A stretch of DNA of 64,000 bases from Bacteroidales bacterium (GCA_023138875.1 JAGLOO010000058.1:51166-115165), one strand, 5' to 3'. Shown: positions 27,499 to 37,293, counted from the first letter of the stretch. The notes: generated by a model not told the origin, from the sequence alone. Numbers and translations: made by a program.

Positions 27499-28296
27499 AT
27501 AAATAGATTCACTTTCATATTGATCTTGTTTCATATTGGGGTATCCGTACTTTCCGGTCAACAGTACAAACCCCGTATAGAAAATATCCGGATGGGCCAT
27601 GTCAATAACCGGGTGGAGATCAAATATGATATCACCGGATCCACTTTTGACCGGGTTCACCAGATTGATTTTATCGTGATTGACAATATGGGGAACATTG
27701 TATATCCCGATTCAGTTTCCGGGGATATTGGAAGAAAGGTCCCGGCACGTAAAAACAATAAAATAATTTGGGATATTTATAAGGAATTTGATGTGGTCTA
27801 CGGCGATTTTCAACCACAGATCATACTGGATGGTTCTGCGAAATATGGTATAAAAGGAGGACCTGAAAATGCAATATTCTCCCTCCTGGTACCCGGTTTG
27901 GGGGACTATTTTGTGGCGGATCATAAAAATATGAGGATTAAACCCTATTATAAAACAGCCTTCACATATGGTTTACTGGGACTTTCCCTGGCCGCAAAAT
28001 TAAACAGAGAACAAATCCCGCCTGTGATGAGTCCTCCGGGGTGGTATTATGGTGCGGATGGATTAATTTATAAAGACGACTGGTGGGTAAGTAAAATTGA
28101 AAGGACGGATTATTGGTTATTCGCTCACGATGCTGAAATCTTTCTGGGGATCGGTATCGCAGCCTGGTTAACAGATCTTATCTGGGTTGCAAGACAGGGT
28201 GTGAAGAACAATAAGATCCGAAGTGCACTATTCGATAATTTATCACTGGTTCCTGTAGAGAGGGGTTTTGTTCTGAGTTTTGCTTATAACTTTTAA
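27499..28296 (+). CDS. Exported protein of unknown function with non-standard start
   Basis: The product is about 265 aa and I do not recognise it. From 27499 the frame gives ATA-AAT-AGA and then a textbook signal peptide (NRFTFILILFHIGVSVLSGQ). There is no ATG, GTG or TTG at that position, so either ATA is used, an ATG was mutated, or translation starts at the TTG at 27520, which leaves a shortened signal without the basic start. The mature part begins with an Ig-like stretch (VEIKYDITGSTFDRVHQIDF) and continues with a hydrophobic segment (FSLLVPGLGDYFVADH) and another helix near 215–230. It is followed by a second unknown exported gene after 11 bases. Confidence 0.6.
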   Translation: MNRFTFILILFHIGVSVLSGQQYKPRIENIRMGHVNNRVEIKYDITGSTFDRVHQIDFIVIDNMGNIVYPDSVSGDIGRKVPARKNNKIIWDIYKEFDVVYGDFQPQIILDGSAKYGIKGGPENAIFSLLVPGLGDYFVADHKNMRIKPYYKTAFTYGLLGLSLAAKLNREQIPPVMSPPGWYYGADGLIYKDDWWVSKIERTDYWLFAHDAEIFLGIGIAAWLTDLIWVARQGVKNNKIRSALFDNLSLVPVERGFVLSFAYNF

Positions 28297-28307
28297 ATAA
28301 AAAAGAA

Positions 28308-29039
28308 ATGAATAAGGTATGGATCTTTTTATTGGCTGCAATCCTCTTTAATATGGCTAAAGTTAATGGCCAGGTAAATTTCCAGCCAGGATATTACACG
28401 ATGACGTACAGCACTCAGTCTATAGAGCCTGCGTTTGTGGAGGTTATTGATGGTGTAGCAACCATGCATTATTCCATGCCAAGCAGTACAATCAATGGCT
28501 CACCTTATCTTTCTGAAGAGTTCGTTGATGGTGCCATGATTACAGCAGCCGGCGTTAGAATTGAGGGTTTGAAGTTCAGATATGACATATACAGTGATGA
28601 AATGCAGTTCATTCTGAAAAATGATACTGCATCCATTACCAAGCCACTGATGTTGAACTCCGTGGAATTGGGAAACAAAAAATTTGTATATGAGGTCTAT
28701 CAAATCTCAGATCATTTGGTCGCAGCAGGATATTTTGAGGTGATAAATGAAGGTAATCTATCAGTCTTGCTCAGAAGAGAGTTGGAGTTGAAGTATGATA
28801 TCTATGTACCCAATTATGGAGGTGGAGGGGGAACAAAAGAATTTATGCTGAAGGAGAATAATAATTTTTATATTAAAACCGGTAGGTCTGCAGCCCAGAA
28901 GGTATACAGGAAAAAAGATTTCCTTAAAGCGATTCCTTCACACCATGATCGTGTTAGTCAATATATTAAAGAGAACCGAATATCAGTCAGAAAGGAAAAG
29001 GATATATACGAGCTGGCAACCTATTATAACAGCCTTTAG
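28308..29039 (+). CDS. Secreted protein of unknown function
   Basis: This 243-aa protein has a clear signal peptide (MNKVWIFLLAAILFNMAKVNGQ, cleaved about residue 22). The mature part looks beta-rich, with a glycine run GGGGG near residue 171, and ends with a charged helical tail (ISVRKEKDIYELATYYNSL). I do not recognise a family. It is cotranscribed with the previous unknown gene. The stop codon is one base from that of cysN on the other strand. Confidence 0.7.
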   Translation: MNKVWIFLLAAILFNMAKVNGQVNFQPGYYTMTYSTQSIEPAFVEVIDGVATMHYSMPSSTINGSPYLSEEFVDGAMITAAGVRIEGLKFRYDIYSDEMQFILKNDTASITKPLMLNSVELGNKKFVYEVYQISDHLVAAGYFEVINEGNLSVLLRRELELKYDIYVPNYGGGGGTKEFMLKENNNFYIKTGRSAAQKVYRKKDFLKAIPSHHDRVSQYIKENRISVRKEKDIYELATYYNSL

Positions 29040-29040
29040 C

Positions 29041-30324
29041 CTATACAATCATCCCCGCACCCACCGTATTATTGGTGGCTTCGTCAATGATGATGACACT
29101 GCCGGTAATGTGGTTGTCCTTATAAGAATCATAAAAGATGGGTTTGGAGGTTTTGATCCTGATACATGCAATCTCATTCAACCCGACCGATTTATCATCC
29201 CTATTGTGCTCCAGGTTGTTGATATTAACCTTATACACTACCTCACGGATGATTCCCCTTAATTCAGAAGTGGTATGCCTGATTACGTACTTCCCGCCCA
29301 TGACCATTGGCTTCTCATTTAACCAGCATACCATCAGATCAATTTCCTGACCAATATTGGGTTTCTGATCAGCCGGAACGATCATATCTCCCCTGCTGAT
29401 ATCAATGTCATGCGCCAAACGAAAGGCCACAGATTGTGGGGGGAATGCCACATCTATCTCCCCGCCCATGGTATCAATGGATTGAAGCGTAGTTTCAATC
29501 CCGCCTGGAAGTACTGCTACCTTTTCACCAGGTTTCCATACACCACCGGCTACCCTGCCGGCATAGCCCCGGTAATCATGAAACTCCTCACGCTGGGGCC
29601 TGATCACATATTGAACAGGGAAACGACGGTTGTTAAAATCAGCATCGCTGCGAATATCTATGGTTTCAAGTGTATCAAGGAGTGTGGGTCCCTTATACCA
29701 ATTCATGGACTGGCTCTTATCCACAACATTGTCTCCCATCAGGGCACTGATTGGGATGTATCTCACATCCTCAATATCCAGAGCCTTCTTAAAAGGTTTA
29801 AACTGATTTTTAATATCCTCATATACCTCTTCTTTGAAACCAACCAGGTCCATTTTATTTACACATACAAGAATATGTGGGATCCCCAGCAGAGACGCTA
29901 TAAAAGAGTGCCTGATGGTCTGCTCCAGCACTCCGTTTCTGGCATCCACCAGTATGATAGCCAGGTTGGCAGTGGATGCTCCGGTAACCATGTTGCGGGT
30001 ATATTGCACATGTCCCGGTGTATCGGCAATGATAAACTTACGCTGCGGGGTGGCAAAATAACGGTATGCCACATCAATGGTAATTCCCTGTTCCCGCTCT
30101 GCCCTCAGACCATCGGTAAGGAGTGCCAGATTTATTTGCTCCTCCCCCCTGCGTTCACTGGCCATCTCAAGCTGCTCCATCTGGTCTTCGAAGATCGCTT
30201 TTGAATCATAAAGCAGACGTCCAATGAGTGTACTCTTTCCGTCATCCACACTTCCGGCTGTGGTGAACCGCAATAATTCCATATCTAAATAGCCGGGGGC
30301 CGGATTGTTATCTTGACTCATCAT
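29041..30324 (-). CDS. cysN: Sulfate adenylyltransferase subunit 1 (GTPase)
   Basis: CysN is the GTPase subunit of ATP sulfurylase; with CysD it makes adenosine 5'-phosphosulfate from sulfate and ATP. The 427-aa protein has GTP-binding motifs GSVDDGKS (24–31), DTPGH (101–105) and NKMD (156–159), then the EF-Tu-like barrels with PVQYVIRP and TTSELRGIIREVVYKV. There is no C-terminal APS-kinase (CysC) fusion. cysD precedes it by eight bases. No cysC or cysH is in the window, so the fate of APS is not shown. Confidence 0.96.
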   Translation of the reverse strand: MMSQDNNPAPGYLDMELLRFTTAGSVDDGKSTLIGRLLYDSKAIFEDQMEQLEMASERRGEEQINLALLTDGLRAEREQGITIDVAYRYFATPQRKFIIADTPGHVQYTRNMVTGASTANLAIILVDARNGVLEQTIRHSFIASLLGIPHILVCVNKMDLVGFKEEVYEDIKNQFKPFKKALDIEDVRYIPISALMGDNVVDKSQSMNWYKGPTLLDTLETIDIRSDADFNNRRFPVQYVIRPQREEFHDYRGYAGRVAGGVWKPGEKVAVLPGGIETTLQSIDTMGGEIDVAFPPQSVAFRLAHDIDISRGDMIVPADQKPNIGQEIDLMVCWLNEKPMVMGGKYVIRHTTSELRGIIREVVYKVNINNLEHNRDDKSVGLNEIACIRIKTSKPIFYDSYKDNHITGSVIIIDEATNNTVGAGMIV

Positions 30325-30332
30325 TGTTCAGT

Positions 30333-31238
30333 TTAAAAATACCCTTCCTTTTTCCTGTCCTCCATGGCTGCTTCCGACCGCTTGTCATCATACCTGCCGC
30401 CTCTTTCCGTGGAACGCGCCGCTGCTACCTCCTGGATAATATTCTCAAGGGTATTTGCGGTGGAAAGTGTCAGTCCTGTACAACTGATATCGCCAATGGT
30501 TCTGCACCTCACATCCTTCAGCTCATAAAACTCATCATCCTTCAGCTCCATAAAAGATGCCCTGGCAAGCCATACACCATCACGGTAAAAAACCTCCCGT
30601 TTATGTGTATAATAGAGATTGGGTATATCGATGTTTTCAAGGTAGATATACTGCCACACATCCATCTCAGTCCAGTTACTCAGTGGGAACACCCTGAAGT
30701 GTTCTCCCATATGTTTTTTTCCGTTAAAGATGTTCCATAGTTCAGGACGCTGGTTCTTGGGATCCCACTGTCCAAAATCATCCCTGTGTGAAAAGAAACG
30801 CTCCTTGGCCCTTGCCTTCTCTTCATCCCTGCGTCCGCCTCCAAGCGCCGCATCAAACTTAAACTCCTCAATGGCATCCAGAAGAGTGACCGTCTGCAGT
30901 ATATTGCGACTGGCATTAATTCCTTTCTCCTCCTCCACCTTACCGGCATCGATGCTATCCTGTACATACCTGACGATCACCCTTCCTCCGGTGGTCTCCA
31001 TCAGGTTATCACGGAATTGAAGTGTTTCCACAAAATTATGTCCGGTATCGATATGCAAACAGGGGAAAGGCACCAACTGCGGCCAGAAGGCCTTCCTGGC
31101 AAGGTGATACATAATAATGGAATCTTTCCCTCCGGAAAAAAGCAGGGTTGGTTTTTCGAACTGGGCTCCCACTTCTCTGATCACATAGATCGCCTCAGCC
31201 TCGATTTCTCTCAGATGGGTAATGGAATAATCACTCAT
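30333..31238 (-). CDS. cysD: Sulfate adenylyltransferase subunit 2
   Basis: CysD is the catalytic PP-loop ATP pyrophosphatase subunit of sulfate adenylyltransferase. The 301-aa protein has the PP-loop LLFSGGKDS (32–40), followed by PCLHIDTGHNFVET, RVIVRYVQDSID and the conserved C-terminal GRYDDKRSEAAMEDRKKEGY. Length is typical (302 in E. coli). It heads a cysDN operon, with a TATCTTTG promoter box at 31271–31278. Confidence 0.97.
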   Translation of the reverse strand: MSDYSITHLREIEAEAIYVIREVGAQFEKPTLLFSGGKDSIIMYHLARKAFWPQLVPFPCLHIDTGHNFVETLQFRDNLMETTGGRVIVRYVQDSIDAGKVEEEKGINASRNILQTVTLLDAIEEFKFDAALGGGRRDEEKARAKERFFSHRDDFGQWDPKNQRPELWNIFNGKKHMGEHFRVFPLSNWTEMDVWQYIYLENIDIPNLYYTHKREVFYRDGVWLARASFMELKDDEFYELKDVRCRTIGDISCTGLTLSTANTLENIIQEVAAARSTERGGRYDDKRSEAAMEDRKKEGYF

Positions 31239-31270
31239 AAAAGCATTATTTAAAGCTCAGAATAGATCGA

Positions 31271-31278
31271 CAAAGATA
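31271..31278 (-). promoter_or_regulatory. -7 promoter box of cysDN (TATCTTTG)
   Basis: TATCTTTG on the minus strand fits TAnnTTTG, 32 bases upstream of cysD. The -33 region is not clearly TTTG. A palindromic GC-rich stretch (31301–31330) lies just upstream and might be an operator. Confidence 0.45.
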
Positions 31279-31356
31279 ATAAAAATACCGCATGATGTTC
31301 CGGAGTCCGGGAGCTGCAGAGAGCTCTCCAAATTTCATGGGAGTTGGTTCAAAATC

Positions 31357-31394
31357 AAAAAAGAGGCCGACTCTAATGAGACAGCCCCTTTTTT
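31357..31394 (-). terminator. Terminator of the first SusCD operon
   Basis: On the minus strand an A6/T6-flanked hairpin, with a GGGGC/GCCTC stem and an inner CTC-TAAT-GAG, ends in a T run. It lies 23 bases after the last gene of the susC–susD–lipoprotein operon and before cysD. Confidence 0.7.
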
Positions 31395-31416
31395 GCGTTA
31401 ACTAGCCTTGATTGGT

Positions 31417-32280
31417 CTAATCTAAGGCTATGTCTTCGGTAATTGAAATGAGTACATCACCGCCTTGATGTAAGTCATAATTAATGATCATTGTTTTCTT
31501 ACAATTATCCCATTTCCCGGTAGCAGAAACAGAATATTTTGGCTGCGCAGCACCATTCCAGGTAGTCTCCATATAATACTGCAATTCAATTTCCAGCGTA
31601 CCATTTGGATTCATAATCATAACCAGGGGCACCTGATCAACAATTACTTCTCCCCAGTAGCCTTCCATCCAACCAACATTCAAGCCGTCGATCATGAAAG
31701 TCCCGTCATCAAGAGCTGTTACAACCTGAGAAGCATTACCTTCCGAATCTATACCACTCCACGTACCAACCAGATCATTCAAATCTTCAAGAGGACAGAA
31801 TTTAATCCTTTTGAGATTATAGTTAATCTGGTAAGCCGAGGTAGCTTCTGCGCCACCGGCATCCATGTCCAGAACAAGTGTTGATGTTTCGTCCTCTATC
31901 ATCTCATCTGCAATGGCTGTCAGGGTAACTGACCCTGATGTACCACCGGCCGGAATGGTAATGGTATTGGAAGAAAGAGTCCACATATTATCTCCTATCG
32001 TAGAAGAATTATTCTTCGACAGGGTTACGGTAATATCAGAAGACTGTGGTGCACCCAGCAAAGCAACTCCAACGGAAGTCACAATATCAGTAGGCAGACC
32101 ATCTGCGTCAATTGCAGTTTCAAAACTTGCCGTGGCGTTGAGAAACTGAATGTAATGGGTTTGATTTCCTTTGTCATAGTCGTTTGTCATCGTCTCATAA
32201 TTGCTTAATTTCTCCTCACATGATGACAGAAACACTCCTCCTATGACAAAAATCAAAATATACTTGATTGCTTTTTTCAT
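31417..32280 (-). CDS. SusE-like surface lipoprotein in SusCD operon
   Basis: This 287-aa lipoprotein (Cys21 in FLSSC) is the third gene of the susC–susD operon, 40 bases after susD. Residues about 40–150 look like a beta-sandwich of the Calx-beta/DUF1735 type (GVALLGAPQSSDITVTLSKN, then VTLTAIADEMIEDETSTLVL). The C-terminal half resembles a calycin-like barrel: LNDLVGTWSGIDSEGN, ending with ATGKWDNCKKTMIINYDL. Position and architecture match SusE-type proteins that help bind a substrate at the surface; the ligand is unknown. Confidence 0.75.
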   Translation of the reverse strand: MKKAIKYILIFVIGGVFLSSCEEKLSNYETMTNDYDKGNQTHYIQFLNATASFETAIDADGLPTDIVTSVGVALLGAPQSSDITVTLSKNNSSTIGDNMWTLSSNTITIPAGGTSGSVTLTAIADEMIEDETSTLVLDMDAGGAEATSAYQINYNLKRIKFCPLEDLNDLVGTWSGIDSEGNASQVVTALDDGTFMIDGLNVGWMEGYWGEVIVDQVPLVMIMNPNGTLEIELQYYMETTWNGAAQPKYSVSATGKWDNCKKTMIINYDLHQGGDVLISITEDIALD

Positions 32281-32320
32281 AATTACTTTCTGTTAAATTA
32301 ACAAATTGTTCACATTTTCA

Positions 32321-33712
32321 CTAGTCCCACCAAACATGATCTATAATAGATCCAATAGAAGGAACATTATCCGGGTTATAGATCGTCTCATCCTGTGGAT
32401 AGGGAAATCTTCTCGGAACCTCTGTCTTGGTAGCACCAATAGAAAGAGAAAGTGCTGGTATACCGGTCCTTCGCCAGTCAGAGAAAGGCTGGACCTGGCC
32501 TGCCAGGGCATGCCTCTTCTGCATCATGATCTTTTCCAGGTTGATGGTGGCGTCGGTTTCAGTATTGATATTTGCATCAAGCCACTCCTGATTTGCAGCA
32601 CCGGTCACTCTACTTACGGAAGCAGCAACAGCTGCTTTATAAGCAGTCGCAGCCCTGTCGGGGTCGCCTGTCTGTAAAGCCGCTTCAGCCTCAATAAATT
32701 TGAGCTCCGCGTAAGACATCATCACAGTCGGTGCATCAGCTGCGGCCATATATGGTCCAGGATATGAAGCATTTGCATTCTCTCCACCGGGCACACTTCC
32801 TGAATAGGCTCCGTCTCCGTCTTTAGCCACATAGAAAGGAATCCTGGGATCAGATGTAGCTTCCAGTTCATCAAGGAAGGTCTGACAGATTCTGATGTCA
32901 GTCCGCTGGTCCATAAACTGATATACCGGATTCGCATTGGCAGATTCAAATGGAACCTCCATATCATCACCGTTGGAAGCAAAAGCGTCAACCAGTGCCA
33001 GTGCATTGTTATAAGCGGTAGCACCATTCCTGTTTGACAATTGCAGTTCAGCCCGTGCCTTAATGGCCCTTGCGGCTTTCAGCCATGCTCCGGGATCTCC
33101 TTCATATATTACATCACCTTCGATGCCGACAAGGTCCTCTGCCGCATTTAGATCAATAATAGCTTGATTCAAAAGAGAGAATATGGTATTGTATATCTGC
33201 TCCTGGGTATCAAATTCTGCTTTCAGGACATTTTCCGTTCCCTTCAATGCATCTGAATAGGGAATATCCCCGAACAGGTCGGAGGCCACTCCAAGGGCAT
33301 AAGCGGTCATGACCTGACCAATACCAGCATTATGAGGGGAACTCTCTTCCGCAGCCTTTTCGATAAGGATCTTTGAATTGATAAGAAGTTCAGTGTAAAG
33401 ATTACCCCAGTAAGTATTTACATCTGCCGCTGTAAGCTGATACCTGGCTTCAGTATGTGACTGCCTTTCCACACCATCATATAACTGCATCCAGATATTG
33501 GTGGTGCGAACAGAATTATTGCCCATCAGGTTGAAGCCCATTGTTTGTTGAATAGCCGGGATCAACAGGCCCATTGACACATCTCCGGGAGCATCCGGAT
33601 CCACGTTTAATTCCGGATCGATCCATGTCTCACAAGAGGAGATAAAAGCGATCAATACAACGATCAATCCGGCTCTTAAAATCTTATGAGTTTTTAAATT
33701 TAACTTTTTCAT
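32321..33712 (-). CDS. susD: SusD/RagB-type nutrient-binding lipoprotein (SusD-like_2)
   Basis: This is a 463-aa surface lipoprotein. I chose the ATG at 33712 (MKKLNLKTHK), which gives a signal peptide with lipobox Cys27 (AFISSC). It forms the lid of the SusC channel and binds the substrate. The sequence (QTMGFNLMGNNSVRTTNIW, ALGVASDLFGDIPYSDAL, then QKRHALAGQVQPFSDWRRTG) matches the SusD-like_2 group rather than the starch-type. It follows susC by 40 bases. No glycoside hydrolase, peptidase or regulator is attached to the operon, so the substrate cannot be named. Confidence 0.92.
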   Translation of the reverse strand: MKKLNLKTHKILRAGLIVVLIAFISSCETWIDPELNVDPDAPGDVSMGLLIPAIQQTMGFNLMGNNSVRTTNIWMQLYDGVERQSHTEARYQLTAADVNTYWGNLYTELLINSKILIEKAAEESSPHNAGIGQVMTAYALGVASDLFGDIPYSDALKGTENVLKAEFDTQEQIYNTIFSLLNQAIIDLNAAEDLVGIEGDVIYEGDPGAWLKAARAIKARAELQLSNRNGATAYNNALALVDAFASNGDDMEVPFESANANPVYQFMDQRTDIRICQTFLDELEATSDPRIPFYVAKDGDGAYSGSVPGGENANASYPGPYMAAADAPTVMMSYAELKFIEAEAALQTGDPDRAATAYKAAVAASVSRVTGAANQEWLDANINTETDATINLEKIMMQKRHALAGQVQPFSDWRRTGIPALSLSIGATKTEVPRRFPYPQDETIYNPDNVPSIGSIIDHVWWD

Positions 33713-33752
33713 ATGTTTAAGATTTTTCTGTTTATCAATATTTAACAACAAC

Positions 33753-36700
33753 CTAGAAGGACAATTTCAACCCGACTGTATAGGTTTTTGTTCCAGGCAT
33801 GTTAAAGTAATCCATGCCTTGTCCATTAATGGCACCCTGTAAGTTTGATTCCGGGTCAATTCCCGTGTAAGGAGTGCTCAACCAGAGATTTCTTCCTGTA
33901 AAATAAATTTCAACAGACTGGAAAACCTTATTCTGGACAGGTACCATATAGGCAAAAGATAACTCGCGGAGCCTTACCCAGTCAGCAGGTTCCATGGAAG
34001 CTGTTTGCGCTCCGCCTCCGAAGTTACTTCCAAATCCTTCGAACCAGTTCTCATCCAGTACCACAGGAGATACATTTGTAACACCTGAAGAGACAGGAGT
34101 TCCATCGGCGGCTACATGTCCATAAACACCATCAAAAATCTTGAGGTTCTCTTCCGGGGTCCTGGAAAAATCAATGGTTCCTTCCGGGGTGTAATAGACT
34201 TCGCGGTTGGCTGTTCTTCCATGCACTCCAAAGTAGTTCATGGCAAAAGCAGTTCCGTTATACATCCAGCCCCCGACTTTGATGTCAAACATGAAGGATA
34301 AACGGAATCCCATGTAACTAAATGTATTGGTAATGTTGGCGGTCCAGTCCGGGTTCACATCTCCCACCGGAACCATTTGCCGTGTATCAGTCATGGGATA
34401 ACCATCCCTGTAAGCATCGGAAGGATCATCATTGATCAGTACGGCTCCGGTCGCAGGATCCCTGTACCAGTCATTTCCATAGATACTTCCGTATTGTCTA
34501 CCGGCAACGGCCCTTGTCTGCGGAATGGTAAATCCACCCAGTCCGATACTTTCAACACCCTCTGCCAACGAAACTACTGTGTTGGTCATCTTGGTGAAAT
34601 TAGCCATGATATCCCAGCTGAATTCACCCTGGAGCACCCTGGCATTCGCACTCACTTCGATCCCTTTGGATTCCATTTCTGCCGCATTCATATACAATTC
34701 TCCATAACCTGATGATTCAGCAATGGGTACTTCTAGCAGAAGATCTGTGTTTGTGTTCTGGAAGTAAGAAAAATCCACTCCAACTCTGTTGTTCATGAAT
34801 CTTAAATCAGCACCTATCTCGAAGGACTGCATGGTCTCGTGTTTCAGATCCGGGTTACCCATCGTATAACCCACATCGAAACCTGCCTGATCCATGTACG
34901 GGAATTGCACACCATTGGTCCATCCACCCCGTGCAGTAGCTGAATAGAAGTAATTGGTCGTATTATAAGGTGTAGCAATGTTTGCGGTTTGCGCCCATGA
35001 TCCCCTGAGTTTACCGAAAGAGAGGATACTGTTGCCCTGGAGTGCTCCCAGCTCGGTAAATACAAAGCCCAGACTAACTGAGGGATAGAATGCTGAAAGG
35101 TTCTCTTCCGGCATGGTGGTTGCCCAGTCATTCCGGCCGGTTGCTCCCAGGAAGATCATATCCATATAGGCCAGTTGTACGTCTGCAAAAACTGCAGCGG
35201 TACGGTATTTGCTTTGTGAAACACCTGTCTGGTTGTCAGATGAGTTGGAGAGCTGATAAAATCCGGGGATCTCAAGTCCCTCGGCATCACCCCAGACACG
35301 TTTCCAACCAGTTTCAAACATGTTGTTACCCACTGTCAGTTTAGCGTCAAGGTCACCAAAGCTCTTCTGGAAATTCAATAACAGGTCAGAATTGATCTGC
35401 CTCTCAGTACGTGATCCTTCTTCAACCGCACCTGCAGGCCGTGTTCTTGATCCGATGGCAATCACATCCATTGTCTGGCGCGTATAGGTATCAATACCCA
35501 GGTTGTAAGATGCACTGAACCAATCGGTAAATGTAAAATTCACGATCGCATTACCAATAAACCTGTTGGTGTTATCATCCAACCAGTTTTTATTGGATGT
35601 CCAGTAAGGATTGTCGTATCCACCGCCATTCCTGTAATTACGCTGGGAGCCATCCGGGAATTCATACCCTGCACTGTTGTCAAATGAAGGCGGGGTTCTC
35701 ACTAATCCAAGCATCACACCTGATGTATTGGATCCCTGCTGAATCTGGTTGGCCCTTGAATTCGAATAGGTCATATTCGTCGATATTCTTGCCCAATTTG
35801 TCAGCTTGGCTGTAGAATTCAACCTGACGTTCGTTCTTGCAAAGGAGGAATTCGGTACAATACCGGTTTGCTCAAGGTCAGCAATAGAGAAAAAGTAGCT
35901 GGCAACATCATTACCGGCGGACACACTTAAACGGTTATTAAACGTCACGCCGGTCTCGAAGTAATCGTACGCATCGTACATCTTCACCGGAATGCCATTC
36001 GCATTGGGATCACTCTGCCCTACGGTCATACCATTCTCGTCCCACTTGTAATCAGGATCGGTTGTGACATCATACTGCAATGTGTCCACGTTGGGGCCCC
36101 ATGATCTTGAGAAGCCGCCAATCCAGTTACCATTATTACCCTGGACAAACTGATTCTGCCGGGGTGGCAATTGGGAAACTTTGTCAAATCCAACCGAAGT
36201 ATGGAAATCGACCTTCATTTTCTGTGCCGCTTTCGCACCACTCTTGGTGGTAATTATGATGGCACCGTTGGCAGCCCTTACCCCATATAAAGCTGTTGCT
36301 GCTCCACCTTTAAGAACGGTCATCGAAGCAATATCTTCCGGGTTAAGGTCGATACTTCTACTGGAAGAACCTGTTCCACCTGTGGAGTAGGGGTCCCTGT
36401 TGGTAACAGCCATTCTACCTATACCTGTTACAATGGGCATCCCATCGACTACAAATAAGGGCTGGTTGTTCCCGGTAATGGAGGCTGCACCACGAATGGT
36501 CATATAGGTAGATGCCCCGGGAGTACCTGCAGAACTGGTAATCTGTACACCTGCAGTTCTACCGGCGATTGAATTAATGATATCCGAAGTGTTGGCTTTT
36601 GAAATCTCCTCCGATTCAACAGACTGAACGCTGTAACCCAGAGATTTCTGGCTCCTGGTCATCCCAAGAGCGGTTACCACCACCTCATCGAGAGCAGTGG

Positions 36701-36998
36701 TTGAGGATTCAAGAATAACATTAACAACCGTTTGTCCGTCAAGTGCAATCTCCTGGGTAATCATACCCACGAAGCTGAACATCAGCGTTGCTGATGCATC
36801 GGGAACGGTAATTGTGAAATTCCCTTCAAAATCTGTTACCGCACCAATGGTTGTACCTCGTACAACAACTGATACACCAGGTAGTGCAGTACCATCTTCG
36901 GCACTGGTCACATTACCCGTAACTTGTACACCCTGCGCCTGTAATAGATTAAATCCTACAAACAAAAGGAGTGACAATACGAAAACAAATCTTTTCAT
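33753..36998 (-). CDS. susC: SusC/RagA TonB-linked outer membrane protein
   Basis: This 1081-aa TonB-dependent channel partners with SusD for uptake of large substrates. It has a signal peptide (cleaved about LQAQG, residue 22), a carboxypeptidase-regulatory-like domain (23–110; GTALPGVSVVVRGTTIGAVT), a TonB-box region (LDEVVVTALG), a plug with GRTAGVQITSSAGTPGAS and TVLKGGAATALYG, and a beta-barrel that ends in YTVGLKLSF with the terminal Phe. Its 5' leader shares a 28-base sequence with the second susC (42151–42180). A promoter candidate is at 37050–37079. Confidence 0.96.
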   Translation of the reverse strand: MKRFVFVLSLLLFVGFNLLQAQGVQVTGNVTSAEDGTALPGVSVVVRGTTIGAVTDFEGNFTITVPDASATLMFSFVGMITQEIALDGQTVVNVILESSTTALDEVVVTALGMTRSQKSLGYSVQSVESEEISKANTSDIINSIAGRTAGVQITSSAGTPGASTYMTIRGAASITGNNQPLFVVDGMPIVTGIGRMAVTNRDPYSTGGTGSSSRSIDLNPEDIASMTVLKGGAATALYGVRAANGAIIITTKSGAKAAQKMKVDFHTSVGFDKVSQLPPRQNQFVQGNNGNWIGGFSRSWGPNVDTLQYDVTTDPDYKWDENGMTVGQSDPNANGIPVKMYDAYDYFETGVTFNNRLSVSAGNDVASYFFSIADLEQTGIVPNSSFARTNVRLNSTAKLTNWARISTNMTYSNSRANQIQQGSNTSGVMLGLVRTPPSFDNSAGYEFPDGSQRNYRNGGGYDNPYWTSNKNWLDDNTNRFIGNAIVNFTFTDWFSASYNLGIDTYTRQTMDVIAIGSRTRPAGAVEEGSRTERQINSDLLLNFQKSFGDLDAKLTVGNNMFETGWKRVWGDAEGLEIPGFYQLSNSSDNQTGVSQSKYRTAAVFADVQLAYMDMIFLGATGRNDWATTMPEENLSAFYPSVSLGFVFTELGALQGNSILSFGKLRGSWAQTANIATPYNTTNYFYSATARGGWTNGVQFPYMDQAGFDVGYTMGNPDLKHETMQSFEIGADLRFMNNRVGVDFSYFQNTNTDLLLEVPIAESSGYGELYMNAAEMESKGIEVSANARVLQGEFSWDIMANFTKMTNTVVSLAEGVESIGLGGFTIPQTRAVAGRQYGSIYGNDWYRDPATGAVLINDDPSDAYRDGYPMTDTRQMVPVGDVNPDWTANITNTFSYMGFRLSFMFDIKVGGWMYNGTAFAMNYFGVHGRTANREVYYTPEGTIDFSRTPEENLKIFDGVYGHVAADGTPVSSGVTNVSPVVLDENWFEGFGSNFGGGAQTASMEPADWVRLRELSFAYMVPVQNKVFQSVEIYFTGRNLWLSTPYTGIDPESNLQGAINGQGMDYFNMPGTKTYTVGLKLSF

Positions 36999-37019
36999 AG
37001 ATTAAAGTTTTAGGTTTAA
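36989..37019 (-). repeat. Leader sequence shared by both susC genes (copy 1)
   Basis: AATCTTTTCATAGATTA is identical to the sequence at the start of the second susC, and after a two-base difference TTTTAGGTTTA is also identical. Part of it is coding for the first residues; the rest is the untranslated leader. Confidence 0.8.
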
Positions 37020-37049
37020 TAAGTAATTAGCAATAGACTCTTTCTGCGC

Positions 37050-37079
37050 CAAATATATAAAAAGAAAATTAAACACAAA
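37050..37079 (-). promoter_or_regulatory. Promoter of the first susC operon (TTTG-N18-TATATTTG)
   Basis: On the minus strand, TTTG (37079–37076), 18 bases, and TATATTTG (37057–37050) match the Bacteroidota promoter form. The start codon is 52 bases downstream of the -7 box. Confidence 0.65.
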
Positions 37080-37293
37080 ACAAACGTCAGCTCAATATTG
37101 ACGGGCAATACAGGCGAATTAGCATGAAAATATCTCGAACGGGATTATCACCGGGCACCAATATGTCAAACAATATTCTTACCTATTGCGCTGATTAACT
37201 GCTTCTTAGAGGTCTCAACATGAGGTCTTAATTTTTGGAACATCCATGCGCAATACGACTATTTAGATTGAATTCTCTTTAATTATCCCCATA

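Noticed and set aside
29410..30204. 264-codon open frame antisense to cysN
   Set aside because: It lies entirely within the well-conserved cysN gene on the other strand, and its composition is that of an antisense shadow (many His, Cys, Ile runs).
36697..37005. Small plus-strand frame over the 5' end of the first susC
   Set aside because: Its sequence is Thr/Val/Ser-rich antisense to the carboxypeptidase-like domain; no gene is expected there.
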